DNA of 64,000 nucleotides from Chloroflexota bacterium. Lineage in GTDB: Bacteria; Chloroflexota; Dehalococcoidia; Dehalococcoidales; UBA2162. This document shows, one piece after another, positions 51,683 through 60,976 of the stretch. The translations under genes and the position numbers were made by a program. Below the pieces are notes generated by a model, which searched no databases, had not been told where the DNA came from, and saw nothing but the letters and a program-made list of their open reading frames with translations. Location of the stretch: NCBI GenBank assembly GCA_016190825.1, contig JACPPV010000009.1, positions 1 to 64,000 of the forward strand, given 5' to 3'. Every line of letters begins with the position of its first letter. Position 1 is the stretch's first letter.

Positions 51683-54224
51683 GCGTCGGTTTGCCCCCTC
51701 CGCCTCCTGCGGTTGACCTGGCTACCTCGCGGACTATCTTCCCGGCATCATAGCCCTTAGTTACGAGGTCAGGAGTTACCGCGGCCACAAAGGCTGGCTT
51801 GTCCTCGTAGACCGTTCCCAGCACAATGATGCCGCTGCCGAGCTTTTCTCTCAGCAGGTCGCTCATCTCCCGCATAATCTCAAAGCTTCGCGAAGAGACT
51901 CTTGCCGCGAGCACTTTTACACCGTTTACCGTTTCCTCCTGTCCCAGGAGGGCGTTCGCCTCTATTCGCGCCAGTTCCCTCTCCAGGCCCTCAACGCGTC
52001 GCCGCGCCAGGTCCAGCTCATTGACAGCCGCTTCGACCTTTTCGCGGACATTGTCCGGCGTAGCGCCGACTTCCCGAGCGATGGCACGCAGGTCTGAAAG
52101 ATGCTTTTCAAGCTGCGCTTCTGCCTCCCGGCCGGTGACTGCCTCTATCCGGCGCATCCCGGAGCCGATGCTGCGCTCAGTCAAGATATAGAAGAAGCCG
52201 ATTTCGCCGGTTGTGGTAACGTGAGTTCCGCCGCACAGCTCGGCGCTGACCGGCGGACGGCCAACTCTGAGCACCCTGACTTTTTCGCCATATTTTTCGT
52301 CAAAGAGGGCGATGACTCCCTCCTCGATTGCTTTCCTGTAGGGCAATTCCTCATCGTAGACGGGCAGATTCTGCCGCACTCTATCATTGACAACGCGCTG
52401 CACTTCATGTATTTCTTCGGGCATAAGCGCCGTCAGATGGGAAAAGTCGAAGGTAAAACTATCCGGCGCTACCAGCGAACCCCTCTGCTGAACGTGCTCC
52501 CCTACCACCTGCCGCAGCGCCATCTGGAGCAGATGGGTGGCGGTATGGTTCCGGGCGATGTCCCGCCGGCGCTGCTCGTCCACGGTAGCTATCACGACAT
52601 CTTCCACGCTCAGAACGCCCTCCACGACCTTCCCGCGGTGGACTATGATACCCGGCGGTATACGTACCGTATCGGTAACCTGGAAACGTCCGGTGGCGCC
52701 TGAAATATCCCCCGTATCGCCAACCTGTCCGCCCATTTCGCCATAAAAGGGCGTGGCTTCCAGGATAATCCCGGCCTCCTGCCCGTCTGTAACTTCCTTG
52801 ACCGCACTGCTATTCACGACGATAGCGGCGATCGCCGAGTCAACCCTCAACGTAGAGTATCCGGCAAAACGAGTGCCCTTTATGCCCGCCAGACCTTCTA
52901 TCTGCGCCTTTTCGCCCAACTCAAACTTGTGGGCTGCTCTCGCCTTTTCCCGCTGCTCTTCCATCTCGTATTCGAAACCATTTTGGTCCACGGAGAAACC
53001 CTCATCGCTGGCGATTTCAGCGGTAAGCTCCGCCGGAAAACCATAGGTATCGTAAAGTCTGAAAACTTCCCCCCCTGAGAGGCTTTTCTCCCTCTTGCCT
53101 GCACCCCTGTCCATGATAGCTTCCAGCATCTCCAATCCAGTGTTCAGCGTCTCGCGGAACCTGGCTTCTTCGTGCTGGACTGTCCGGAGAATCGCGTCCC
53201 GTCTCTGCCTCAGCTCAGGATAGACGTGGATCATCTGGTCGATTGTCACCTGAGCCGTCTCGGTCAGGAAAGGCTTATCCAGCCCCAGCCTGCGCCCGAA
53301 CAATGCCGCCCGGCGTAACAGCCGCCGCAGAACATATCCCCGTCCCTCGTTTGAAGGCAAGACACCATCTCCAGTGAGAAAGACAATTCCCCGGCTGTGC
53401 TCAGCCACAATCCGCATGGCGTGGTCGGTCTCTTCATCGGCGCCATATTTCTTTCCGGTCAGCTTCGAGACGCGCTCCAGCAGCGGCGCAAAGACGTCGG
53501 TTTCATATACGGTTAGTTTGCCCTGCATGACCGCCGCCACACGCTCAAGTCCCATACCGGTATCGATGTTCGGTTTGGGGAGCGGCGTGCGCTTGCCGCC
53601 CTTGTCCTGGTTGTACTCGGTGAAAACCAGGTTCCATATCTCGGAGAAGCGGGTGCACTCGCAGCCCGGAGCGCAGGTATCACGCCCGCAACCAAACTCG
53701 ATGCCGAGGTCGTAGTTGATCTCGCTGCATGGCCCGCAGGGGCCCGAATCGCCGGCGGGACCCCAGAAATTGTCTTCTTCTCCAAGCCGGGTTATTCTGT
53801 CTTCGGGGACTCCGATCTCACGCCAATAGCGAAAAGCCTCGTCATCATCCAGGAAGATGGTGATCCACAATTTCTCTTCGGGTATCTTGAGGTGTTTGGT
53901 GACGAACTCCCAGCCCCAAGCGATTGCCTCTTTTTTGAAATAATCGCCAATGCTGAAGTTGCCCAGCATCTCAAAAAAAGTAAGGTGAGTGGGATCGCCG
54001 ACCCTTTCAATATCGGTGGTGCGAAAACATTTCTGGCAGGAGGCAAGACGAGGACTTGGCGGCATTTCCTGTCCCAGGAAGTAGGGCTTGAACTGCACCA
54101 TTCCGGCGGTGGTCAGAAGCAGTGTCGGGTCGCCGTGGGGTATCAGGGAAGAGCTGGGGATGATCCTATGCCCTTTGCTCTCAAAAAAACTCAAAAAACC
54201 GGAGCGGATTTCATCACTGTTCAA
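51600..54224 (-). CDS. alaS: Alanyl-tRNA synthetase
   Basis: Charges tRNA-Ala. The 874 residues cover the class II catalytic domain (motif 1/2 around FKPYFLGQEMPPSP and TFFEMLGNFS), the tRNA-recognition region, the zinc-dependent editing domain (HTATHLLQMALR, LCGGTHVTTTGEIG) and the C-terminal oligomerisation domain with a Gly-rich GGGGGKPTLAQGSG. Full length and apparently intact. Confidence 0.97.
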   Translation of the reverse strand: MNSDEIRSGFLSFFESKGHRIIPSSSLIPHGDPTLLLTTAGMVQFKPYFLGQEMPPSPRLASCQKCFRTTDIERVGDPTHLTFFEMLGNFSIGDYFKKEAIAWGWEFVTKHLKIPEEKLWITIFLDDDEAFRYWREIGVPEDRITRLGEEDNFWGPAGDSGPCGPCSEINYDLGIEFGCGRDTCAPGCECTRFSEIWNLVFTEYNQDKGGKRTPLPKPNIDTGMGLERVAAVMQGKLTVYETDVFAPLLERVSKLTGKKYGADEETDHAMRIVAEHSRGIVFLTGDGVLPSNEGRGYVLRRLLRRAALFGRRLGLDKPFLTETAQVTIDQMIHVYPELRQRRDAILRTVQHEEARFRETLNTGLEMLEAIMDRGAGKREKSLSGGEVFRLYDTYGFPAELTAEIASDEGFSVDQNGFEYEMEEQREKARAAHKFELGEKAQIEGLAGIKGTRFAGYSTLRVDSAIAAIVVNSSAVKEVTDGQEAGIILEATPFYGEMGGQVGDTGDISGATGRFQVTDTVRIPPGIIVHRGKVVEGVLSVEDVVIATVDEQRRRDIARNHTATHLLQMALRQVVGEHVQQRGSLVAPDSFTFDFSHLTALMPEEIHEVQRVVNDRVRQNLPVYDEELPYRKAIEEGVIALFDEKYGEKVRVLRVGRPPVSAELCGGTHVTTTGEIGFFYILTERSIGSGMRRIEAVTGREAEAQLEKHLSDLRAIAREVGATPDNVREKVEAAVNELDLARRRVEGLERELARIEANALLGQEETVNGVKVLAARVSSRSFEIMREMSDLLREKLGSGIIVLGTVYEDKPAFVAAVTPDLVTKGYDAGKIVREVARSTAGGGGGKPTLAQGSGKNKNKLDEALRLVQRLVEEQR

Positions 54225-54332
54225 AGCGTTTCTCCATCAAAAAAACAACGGTCATTTCCGATTTTAGAGGAAGCGCCCGAAGCTGTCAACGAGACTATGT
54301 AAAACACCTAATCCCCTGAGGTCGTTTAACAT

Positions 54333-54420
54333 TGTTGTCATCGCGAGCGAAGCGTGGCGATCTCAACAAAATCGATAGGGATTGCCACGTTCCGATTTTA
54401 TCGGGACTCGCATGATGAAT
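54333..54420. repeat. REP-like repeat in the gap upstream of alaS
   Basis: GTCATCGCGAGCGAAGCGTGGCGATCTC and a downstream GGGATTGCCACG pair as CGTGGC..ATC/GAT..GCCACG. This is the 'GCGAGCGAAGCG' type of dispersed bacterial repeat. The rest of 54225-54601 has no gene. Confidence 0.55.
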
Positions 54421-54601
54421 GGAGTTGTTGAGCGACCTCAACCTATAGCAATTGCTTTCAAACCAGGTTCGCAAACCCAGGGAAGAATTTGCATCACGGG
54501 TTCACCCTGTGTTATTCTGTGGACGATGCAGGTTTGCTCGCAGTGGATGAGGTGAAAATAGAACAGCGCCTTTGCCTGCGCAGAGATTTCAAGGTCACCT
54601 G

Positions 54602-55405
54602 ATGTACTTTTTTTCCAGAAATCACCACTTTATTTCCCCGCCACGAGTAGAATCAAAAGGATTCAATTACATACCAGAGAAGGGCATCAAGACATACTCG
54701 GACTACAACTATTTGAGGCCGGGTATCTCCTCGTTTTTGCGAACCAGACATTTTGAATATGCTCTCCGGTTAACCCGGGCATACTTCCATAAATGCAATG
54801 TTATCGATTTTGGTTGTGGGGATGGTCCTTTCCTGCCGTCATTAGCCAGGTATTTTAATTGGGTTCTTGGGGTCGACAACAACACCAAGTTCATAGAACT
54901 TGCCGAAAAAGTTATTCAAGCTGCCAGGCTTGAAAACATAAAGCTCATCTGCAGCCAGGGTTTAACAATTGAACATCTGAAGGCGAAGATCGGGAATGAG
55001 AAATATCAAATCCTATTCTTGCTGGAGGTGTTAGAGCATGTCGGTGATAAAAGAGACCCATGGATATCCAGAGTTAATTTTCTCAAAGAGTTAACCCAGT
55101 TGATTAGTGAAGATGGCGTCATCGTGATTTCAGTGCCCAAGATGGTTGGACCGGCCTTCTTTTTGCAAAGGCTGGGACTTTGTTTGTTGAGCTCACAGAG
55201 AGAACCGATTTCGATGAGCAACTTGTTTTGGGCATCGTTTTTGAATAATACCGATAATTTGGAGAGACAGTGGAACGGCGGACACCTGGGTTTCAACCAT
55301 AAGAGACTGGCAACACACCTTAAAAAGGAGTTTCTGATTCTAAGAAAAAAAGACCTGATGTTTCAGCAAATGTATGTTTGCCAGAGAAGATCGAACAATG
55401 GTTGA
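54602..55405 (+). CDS. Class I SAM-dependent methyltransferase
   Basis: 267 residues from ATG 54602 (an upstream TTG 54572 is possible). The SAM motif VIDFGCGDGPFLPSL near 75, the acidic residue ending strand 2 (GVDNNTKFIELAEK), and ILFLLEVLEHVGD are clear. The C-terminus is basic. Similar proteins methylate small molecules or lipids. Codon use looks more AT-rich than the neighbours, which might reflect transfer. Confidence 0.8.
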   Translation: MYFFSRNHHFISPPRVESKGFNYIPEKGIKTYSDYNYLRPGISSFLRTRHFEYALRLTRAYFHKCNVIDFGCGDGPFLPSLARYFNWVLGVDNNTKFIELAEKVIQAARLENIKLICSQGLTIEHLKAKIGNEKYQILFLLEVLEHVGDKRDPWISRVNFLKELTQLISEDGVIVISVPKMVGPAFFLQRLGLCLLSSQREPISMSNLFWASFLNNTDNLERQWNGGHLGFNHKRLATHLKKEFLILRKKDLMFQQMYVCQRRSNNG

Positions 55406-55456
55406 CGTTTTTGATTGAGCTCGGTTCCCATGCCTGGAGCAGAGCAGGATTTTCGT

Positions 55457-56002
55457 TTAGTGGGTTGTTTGCTGCCAGGCGAAAACCGCCGCCCCGAACA
55501 CCCCGGCATCATCGCCAAGCTGTGCCGGCAGAATACGGACGGCACGGGAAAGCAGGGGAAATGCCCTCTCCCGTACCACCTGCCGCGCCGGCTCAAGCAG
55601 AAGTTCGCCCATCTTCGATAGACCACCGCCGATGACGATCATCTCCGGGTTGAGGAGGTTGACCAGGTTTGCCAGACCGATTCCAAGGTAGGTTGCTGCC
55701 TGAGAGACGACTCCCAGGGACAATGGATCGCCGTTCTGCGCCGCAATTCCAATCTTTTCAGCAGTGACATTCTCCAGCTTTCCCCCAACCAGATCAACCA
55801 GGGTGGATTTGTTTCCCGTCTCTGAGGCGGCGGATAGCTTCGCGCGCCACTGCTGTGCCGGAGGCGAGTACTTCCAGACAGCCAGTGTTGCCGCAAGCGC
55901 ACCGCGGGCCGTCCACCTCGATTGTCATGTGTCCTATCTCACCGGCGCCGCCGATGCCGGTGCTCACCGTTATGTAAATAAGATTCTTCATACCTTTGCC
56001 CG
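55457..56002 (-). pseudogene. Decayed duplicate of the ROK kinase at 56785
   Basis: Two fragments (MKNLIYITVSTGIGG..CACGNTGCLEVLASG and SLGVVSQAATYLGIGL..FAWQQTTH) match the C-terminal two thirds of the intact ROK gene. Compared with it, 15 residues (GIII..ASGG) are deleted in frame. A one-base insertion after CGCCGCCTC then shifts the frame to an early TGA, and the N-terminal third is absent. Similarity stops at about 56002, where a repeat begins. Confidence 0.88.
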
Positions 56003-56098
56003 TCCCGCGACACGGGAGCGGGGTCTACTGATTGCGTGAAGTAGATTCTCCGCCGGAGTTTACCCCGTAACGCGATACGGGGCGGAGAATGACAATAA
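56003..56098. repeat. Repeat at the breakpoint of the ROK pseudogene
   Basis: CCCGCGACACGGGAGCGGGG and CCCCGTAACGCGATACGGGG with GGAGAATGACAATAA form a REP-like unit directly where the duplicate loses similarity. The gap to 56253 contains no other gene. Confidence 0.45.
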
Positions 56099-56253
56099 TA
56101 AATGCTTAAACACGACACAGGGCGTACATCGTGAAAAGCCCGCAAAATCAAACCACCATTCAGTTTCGCAGTCGAATTGCTTGCTATGTTAGAATATCAT
56201 AAAAGAGGCAGTAGCCGAAGTCATGAAGAATAAAGGGGCGCGGAGGAGCTAAT

Positions 56254-56736
56254 ATGGGGAAGAAGGCGCGGCGGCAACCCAGGCAACAGCAGAGAAAGAG
56301 AGTGGATGGGTTCTGGCAGCGATATTCGTTGTGGGTTGTGGGAGGGCTACTGGGAATAGTGATAGTGGGGATTGTGTTCCTGGTTTCGCAGGGGAATCAA
56401 AGCAGCTCCGCAGCCCTCGCCGTGCCACGTCTGGAACCGGAAGCAGTGAAGGCCAAAATGGACGCCGGAACGAGGATGACGATTGTTGATACACGTTCGG
56501 CGTTTGAATATGAACAAAGCCACATTAGTGGGGCAGTCTCTATTCCAGTCGAGGAGATTCCTGTCCGCTATACCGAGCTTGACCGGGGAAGCGAGATCAT
56601 AACCTATTGCACCTGACCGCAAGAAGAGACTAGCGCCCGGGCGGCGCAGATACTGTTGCAGGCGGGATTTTCCGATGTTAAGGCGATCAGGGGAGGTCTT
56701 GCGGCCTGGGTGCAAGCTGGTTATCCGCTAGAATAA
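56254..56736 (+). CDS. Membrane-anchored selenocysteine rhodanese-like protein
   Basis: Reading through TGA 56614-56616 gives 160 residues. They have an N-terminal basic stretch, one membrane helix (about 26-46) and a rhodanese domain from about 57 with IVDTRSAFEYEQSHISGAVSIP, then the active-site loop YC119-T-Sec121-PQEETSARAA and GGLAAWVQAGYPLE. Relatives have YCTCPNE.TSA, so TGA takes the second cysteine of a CxC pair. GGAGGAG precedes ATG 56254, and a hairpin lies at SECIS distance. It probably faces outward and handles sulfur or selenium. Chance nonsense is unlikely, as the frame is otherwise perfect. Confidence 0.82.
56633..56647 (+). promoter_or_regulatory. Candidate bacterial SECIS hairpin of the rhodanese gene
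   Basis: GCGCC-CGGGC-GGCGC forms a 5-bp GC stem with a loop whose second base is G. The loop starts 21 nt after the UGA, inside the usual bacterial window. The stem is shorter than that of the glutaredoxin gene. Confidence 0.5.
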
Positions 56737-56784
56737 GGGCTGGACGGCTGGGTTGAACTCATGGATAATCCCGCCCGTTCATCG

Positions 56785-57768
56785 TTAGCTTGCCGTCTGC
56801 TCCCAGGCAAATACCGCCGCCCCGAACACTCCGGCATCGTCGCCGAGCTGCGCCGGGACTATGCGCACGGCCTGAGAAAGCAGCGGGAAGGCCCTCTCCC
56901 GTACCACCTGCCGCGCCGGCTCAAGCAGTAGGTCGCCCATCTTCGATAGACCACCGCCGATGACAATCATCTCCGGGTTGAGGAGGTTGACCAGGTTTGC
57001 CAGTCCAATTCCGAGATAGGTGGCCGCCTGGGAGATGACAGCCAGCGCCAGGGAATCGCCGTTTTGCGCCGCCAGTCCGACCTTCTCGGCGGTAACATCC
57101 TCCACCTTTCCGTTGACCATCTCGTTGAGGACAGATTTGTCTCCCTGCCCGAGGCGGCGGATAGCATCGCGGGCTACCGCCGTGCCGGAGGCGAGTACTT
57201 CCAGACAGCCAGTGTTGCCGCAAGCGCACCGCGGGCCGTCCACGTCGATTGTCATGTGCCCCACCTCGCCGGCGCCACCCGAAGCCCCGGAATAGAGCTG
57301 CCCGTCAATAATAATCCCTCCGCCGATGCCGGTGCTCACCGTTATGTAAATAAGATTCTTCATACCTTTGCCCGCGCCAAAGTAGTGCTCACCCAGCGCG
57401 GCAGCATTGGCGTCATTAACGAGAAAGGTGCGAACGCGGTATTTTCCCTCGACTAGGCTTCTGAGAGAGACGTCATGCCAGCCGGGCAGGTTGGGCGAAA
57501 GGGTGACAATGCCATTAGCGGTATCAATGGCTCCGGCAATAGCCAGGCTGATGCTGTGAATGCCTGCGGTGGCATAACTTGACTTCAGGACCTGGTCGAT
57601 CGCCGAAAATATCCGGTTGACAACCATCTCGGGTCCGTCTCCTGCTCCGGTCAGAATATGCTCGCGGGCAAGAATCTCGCCGCGGCGCGAAATAAGAGCC
57701 GCAAGTATCTTCGTCCCACCGACATCAATGGCAAGAACGGGCAGCGATGATAGTCTAGTTTCCGGCAT
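56785..57768 (-). CDS. ROK-family glucokinase/sugar kinase
   Basis: 327 residues with the N-terminal ATP site LAIDVGGTKILAALI, the catalytic ITVSTGIGGGIII and the ROK zinc motif HMTIDVDGPRCACGNTGCLE (CxCGxxGCxE). The last residues read FAWEQTAS. ROK kinases phosphorylate glucose, N-acetylmannosamine or fructose; the substrate cannot be told. A damaged copy lies at 55457. The GH13 gene at 17482 might feed it. Confidence 0.9.
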   Translation of the reverse strand: MPETRLSSLPVLAIDVGGTKILAALISRRGEILAREHILTGAGDGPEMVVNRIFSAIDQVLKSSYATAGIHSISLAIAGAIDTANGIVTLSPNLPGWHDVSLRSLVEGKYRVRTFLVNDANAAALGEHYFGAGKGMKNLIYITVSTGIGGGIIIDGQLYSGASGGAGEVGHMTIDVDGPRCACGNTGCLEVLASGTAVARDAIRRLGQGDKSVLNEMVNGKVEDVTAEKVGLAAQNGDSLALAVISQAATYLGIGLANLVNLLNPEMIVIGGGLSKMGDLLLEPARQVVRERAFPLLSQAVRIVPAQLGDDAGVFGAAVFAWEQTAS

Positions 57769-57833
57769 TTACTCCTTCACAAAGCACATGTATTCTCGTC
57801 CATTAAAAGAGGGGGGGGCATTACATGTTTTAC

Positions 57834-58877
57834 TCAAACGGGAAATGGCCTCTGATGTGCTACCGACGTGGTATGGTACTGTTGCCGCTGGCACAGTTCG
57901 GCAACAAGGACCTCAACAGCCAGCTCACCATCATATATTCCTGTCTTAACCCAGAGATCGGCCTCGAGGAGCCGCCGGTGAGCAGCTTTCAGCCGCTCCA
58001 GGGAATGACGGCTGGCTTGCTCGATTACTTTCCTGGTAACAAAGGGCGACGGCAGCCCCAAGCGGTTCTGGACCTCCGTCTCTGGCGTTCTCAATGTGCT
58101 CAACTCTCTTGCTCTTATTGCTAGGCGCATCTGGCGACACAGCATAAAAAGAAGATATGTTGGCGCCGCACCCTTGCCCAGCAGTTGTTGGAGCGCGCGA
58201 GATGCGGTTTCTGCCCTGCCTTCGAGGATGGCATCAACCATGTCAAAAACGTCCGCCTGCTGGACCTCGTTGACAATTGTCCTGACGTCATCCTCTTCGA
58301 TACGTCGTCCAGTAGCAAAAAGGGTCAGTTTCTCGATTTCGCCAGCCATACTCCAGAGATTGCTGCCGACCAGTTTCACCAGTAAATCAACGGCTTGAGC
58401 GGAGATGTGACCGTCCCTCTTTCTGACCTCCTGTTGGACCCATTGCTTTAGCCTGTCACCTTTGAGCAAGAGGAACGTCTTTACCGTCGCTCTGCCAGAC
58501 AATCTCTTGAGCAGCGGATTACTATTGCTCAAGCTGTTTTCAATCAGAATGATCTCGGTGCTATCGGGAACGTTTTCAAAGCAGGCGCTGAATGATTCAT
58601 GTTCATCCCGCTGGCGGGTTGATACGGTCTGACGCTGGCGGGGAGAACGCCCGCGCGGCTCGAATCTTTCCAGCAGTCCCTTGATGATAACCAAGCGTTT
58701 GCTGGCAAAAAACGGCACCGTACCGCACTCGTTTGCCAGTTGCTCCGGGGTGACCTCGCGGCCATCGAGCGTGGTTATACCGGCGGAAAAGGCCGATTCC
58801 GAGCCCGCCTGCTTCTTCAGGTCTTCAACCACCTGAGCAATGGAATAATCGTCCGGACCGGAGAGTATCTGTAGCAA
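57834..58877 (-). CDS. holA: DNA polymerase III subunit delta
   Basis: 347 residues. The delta subunit opens the beta clamp within the clamp loader. It has the typical N-terminal GPDDYSIAQVVEDLKK, the LLLKGD strand, the central RDGHISAQAVDLLVKLVGSNLWSMAGEIEKL segment and the C-terminal collar helices with LLFMLCRQMRLAIR. It is followed on the same strand by genes of other functions. Confidence 0.88.
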   Translation of the reverse strand: MLQILSGPDDYSIAQVVEDLKKQAGSESAFSAGITTLDGREVTPEQLANECGTVPFFASKRLVIIKGLLERFEPRGRSPRQRQTVSTRQRDEHESFSACFENVPDSTEIILIENSLSNSNPLLKRLSGRATVKTFLLLKGDRLKQWVQQEVRKRDGHISAQAVDLLVKLVGSNLWSMAGEIEKLTLFATGRRIEEDDVRTIVNEVQQADVFDMVDAILEGRAETASRALQQLLGKGAAPTYLLFMLCRQMRLAIRARELSTLRTPETEVQNRLGLPSPFVTRKVIEQASRHSLERLKAAHRRLLEADLWVKTGIYDGELAVEVLVAELCQRQQYHTTSVAHQRPFPV

Positions 58878-58918
58878 TTCTACCTCTCTGCCTCGGCTTG
58901 TTACCTGGTGTCACGTCC

Positions 58919-60487
58919 TCATGCCGGCATGATCCCGTGCTTTTTCCACGGACCCGTATCTTTTCGCCCCATCGCCATCTCCAGGGCGGCAATCAGCTTA
59001 GACCTGGTTTCCGCCGGATCAATCACGTCATCAATATGCAGGTGCTCCGCGCCGCGGTACGGGTTGGCAAACTCCTCTCGGTATTGTTTGACTTTCTCTT
59101 GAAGCAAACTTCCAGGGTCAGCCGCCATTTCCAATTCCCGGCGGTATATTATCGGGGCGGCGCCTTCAGCACCCATCACGGCCATTTCGGTGCTGGGCCA
59201 GGCGAACACAGCATCAGCCCCGAGGTCCTTGCTGCACATGCCGAGGTAAGCCCCACCGTATGCTTTTCTTATGGTCAGGGTTATCTTGGGCACAGTGGCT
59301 TCCGAATAGGCGTATAGCATCTTGGCGCCGTGGCGAATTATGCCGCCCCATTCCTGAGCGGCGCCGGGCAAATAGCCGGGCACATCAACAAAATTGATTA
59401 GGGGGATGTTGAACGCGTCGCAAAACCGTATAAAACGGGAGGCTTTATCGCTGGCATCAATATCCAAGCATCCCGCCTTGGAACTCGGTTGGTTGGCAAT
59501 TACCCCGACCGTCCAGCCATTGAGGCGGGCGAAACAGGTGATGATATTGGTTGCGAAAAGGGGAAACAGATCGAAATAGTTTTTATTGCCGTTATTCCTC
59601 TGGTCAAAAACCCGCTCGATGACGCGGAACATATTGTAAGGCCGGCTCGGACTCGACGGCACGACATCAAAAAGGGCCGGGTCCCGGCGGTCAGGGGTAT
59701 CGCCCCACTCCTCTCTGGGAGGCTCCTCGCGATTGCTTGATGGCAGGAAGCTAAGCAGCTCTCGGATATTCTGGTAGCACTCAACCTCGCTCTCCTCCGA
59801 ACGGCAAACCACCCCCGCTTTTTTCTGGGCAGCCTGGGCGCCGCCCAACTCTTCATCGGTTATTTTCTCGCCGGTGGCAGCCTCCACCACCCTCGGTCCG
59901 GTGATATAGGCGAAGCCGATGCCTTTTACCATGAAAACAAAGTCCATCAGGGCCGGGGAATAGACAGCCACACCGGCTGAGGGTCCCACAATAGCGGAGA
60001 TCTGGGGAATCACTCCCGAAGCCATCGTATTCCGGTAAAAGAGCTTGCCGCACCCGGACAGGGCGTCCAGCCCATCCTGGATTCTGGCTCCGCCGGAATC
60101 ATTCAAGCTTATGATGGGGCAACCAACTTTAATGGCTTCGTCCAGGATAAAACAAATCTTGTCGGCCTGCGTTTCAGATAAGGTGCCGCCGACGCTGGTA
60201 AAATCCTGGGAGAAGACGTAGACCCGGCGTCCGTTGACTTTACCGTAGCCGGTTATCACTCCGTCAGCGGCCACTTCCCCGTAGCTGGTATTGCGGTTCC
60301 TGGCAAATATGCCAATTTCATTGAATGTTCCCGGGTCCAACAGCGCACAAATTCTCTCCCGCGCCGTCATTTTCCCCTTATTCTTCTGCGTTTCCACCCG
60401 TTCCGCCCCACCCATCGCCATCGCAGCCTTACGGCGCTCCTCCAGTTTCTCCAGCTGCTGTTTCTTGATTTCGATTTCTTCCGTCAT
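58919..60487 (-). CDS. Acyl-CoA carboxylase carboxyltransferase (beta) subunit
   Basis: 522 residues from ATG 60487 (GGGGAG upstream). The carboxyltransferase fold has MTARERICALLDPGTFNEIG near 45, the oxyanion segments GGARIQDGLDALSG and GPSAGVAVYSPAL in the first half, and KAYGGAYLGM and WPSTEMAVMGAEGA in the second. It could be propionyl-CoA/methylmalonyl-CoA carboxylase or a decarboxylase alpha subunit. No biotin carrier or biotin carboxylase gene is adjacent. It follows a small Cys protein by 58 bp. Confidence 0.9.
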   Translation of the reverse strand: MTEEIEIKKQQLEKLEERRKAAMAMGGAERVETQKNKGKMTARERICALLDPGTFNEIGIFARNRNTSYGEVAADGVITGYGKVNGRRVYVFSQDFTSVGGTLSETQADKICFILDEAIKVGCPIISLNDSGGARIQDGLDALSGCGKLFYRNTMASGVIPQISAIVGPSAGVAVYSPALMDFVFMVKGIGFAYITGPRVVEAATGEKITDEELGGAQAAQKKAGVVCRSEESEVECYQNIRELLSFLPSSNREEPPREEWGDTPDRRDPALFDVVPSSPSRPYNMFRVIERVFDQRNNGNKNYFDLFPLFATNIITCFARLNGWTVGVIANQPSSKAGCLDIDASDKASRFIRFCDAFNIPLINFVDVPGYLPGAAQEWGGIIRHGAKMLYAYSEATVPKITLTIRKAYGGAYLGMCSKDLGADAVFAWPSTEMAVMGAEGAAPIIYRRELEMAADPGSLLQEKVKQYREEFANPYRGAEHLHIDDVIDPAETRSKLIAALEMAMGRKDTGPWKKHGIMPA

Positions 60488-60545
60488 ACTGGCTCCCCAC
60501 CAGACCAGAAGTCTTCCCGGCAACCGGTGAAAACTACCATATTTT

Positions 60546-60848
60546 TTACTCCTCCTTGGCCCAGTTACGCATCATCTCCTTGATACGCTGCGCCAGCTCT
60601 GGGCTCCGGCGCAGGCGCTCGATGAAGACTGGGCAGCCTTCCAGCAGAAAGTTCTGCGCCGCCGTTGACATGCTGGAAAAGAAACTTTGCAGCGAAACGT
60701 CCGGTGGGGGCATCATTTGCCCCGGCATCGCGGACAACTGGCGCTGGATATCTTCCCCCGATATCCGCATCGGCGTGACGCAGGACTTATACCACGGGCA
60801 TTCCTTACACTGGACAATCCCGTAAGCTTCGTTCAAAATATCACCCAT
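60546..60848 (-). CDS. Hypothetical protein with CxxC..C site, upstream of the carboxylase
   Basis: 100 residues; the N-terminal VQCKECPWYKSCV (C14, C17, C23 region) plus a later Cys in LEGCPVFIERL may bind a metal or cluster. A helical C-terminus follows. I know no family name. Being 58 bp upstream on the same strand suggests cotranscription with the carboxyltransferase. Confidence 0.55.
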   Translation of the reverse strand: MGDILNEAYGIVQCKECPWYKSCVTPMRISGEDIQRQLSAMPGQMMPPPDVSLQSFFSSMSTAAQNFLLEGCPVFIERLRRSPELAQRIKEMMRNWAKEE

Positions 60849-60976
60849 TCCTGAACCTTCCCTCCCCTGTATTATTAATCAAGCTAGAATCTAACCAACG
60901 GCAATCTTACCCCGAGTCTCCCATCAGTCTTTTGAATTATACCATCCCCTCGATTGATAAGGTAGTGGGTATTGCG

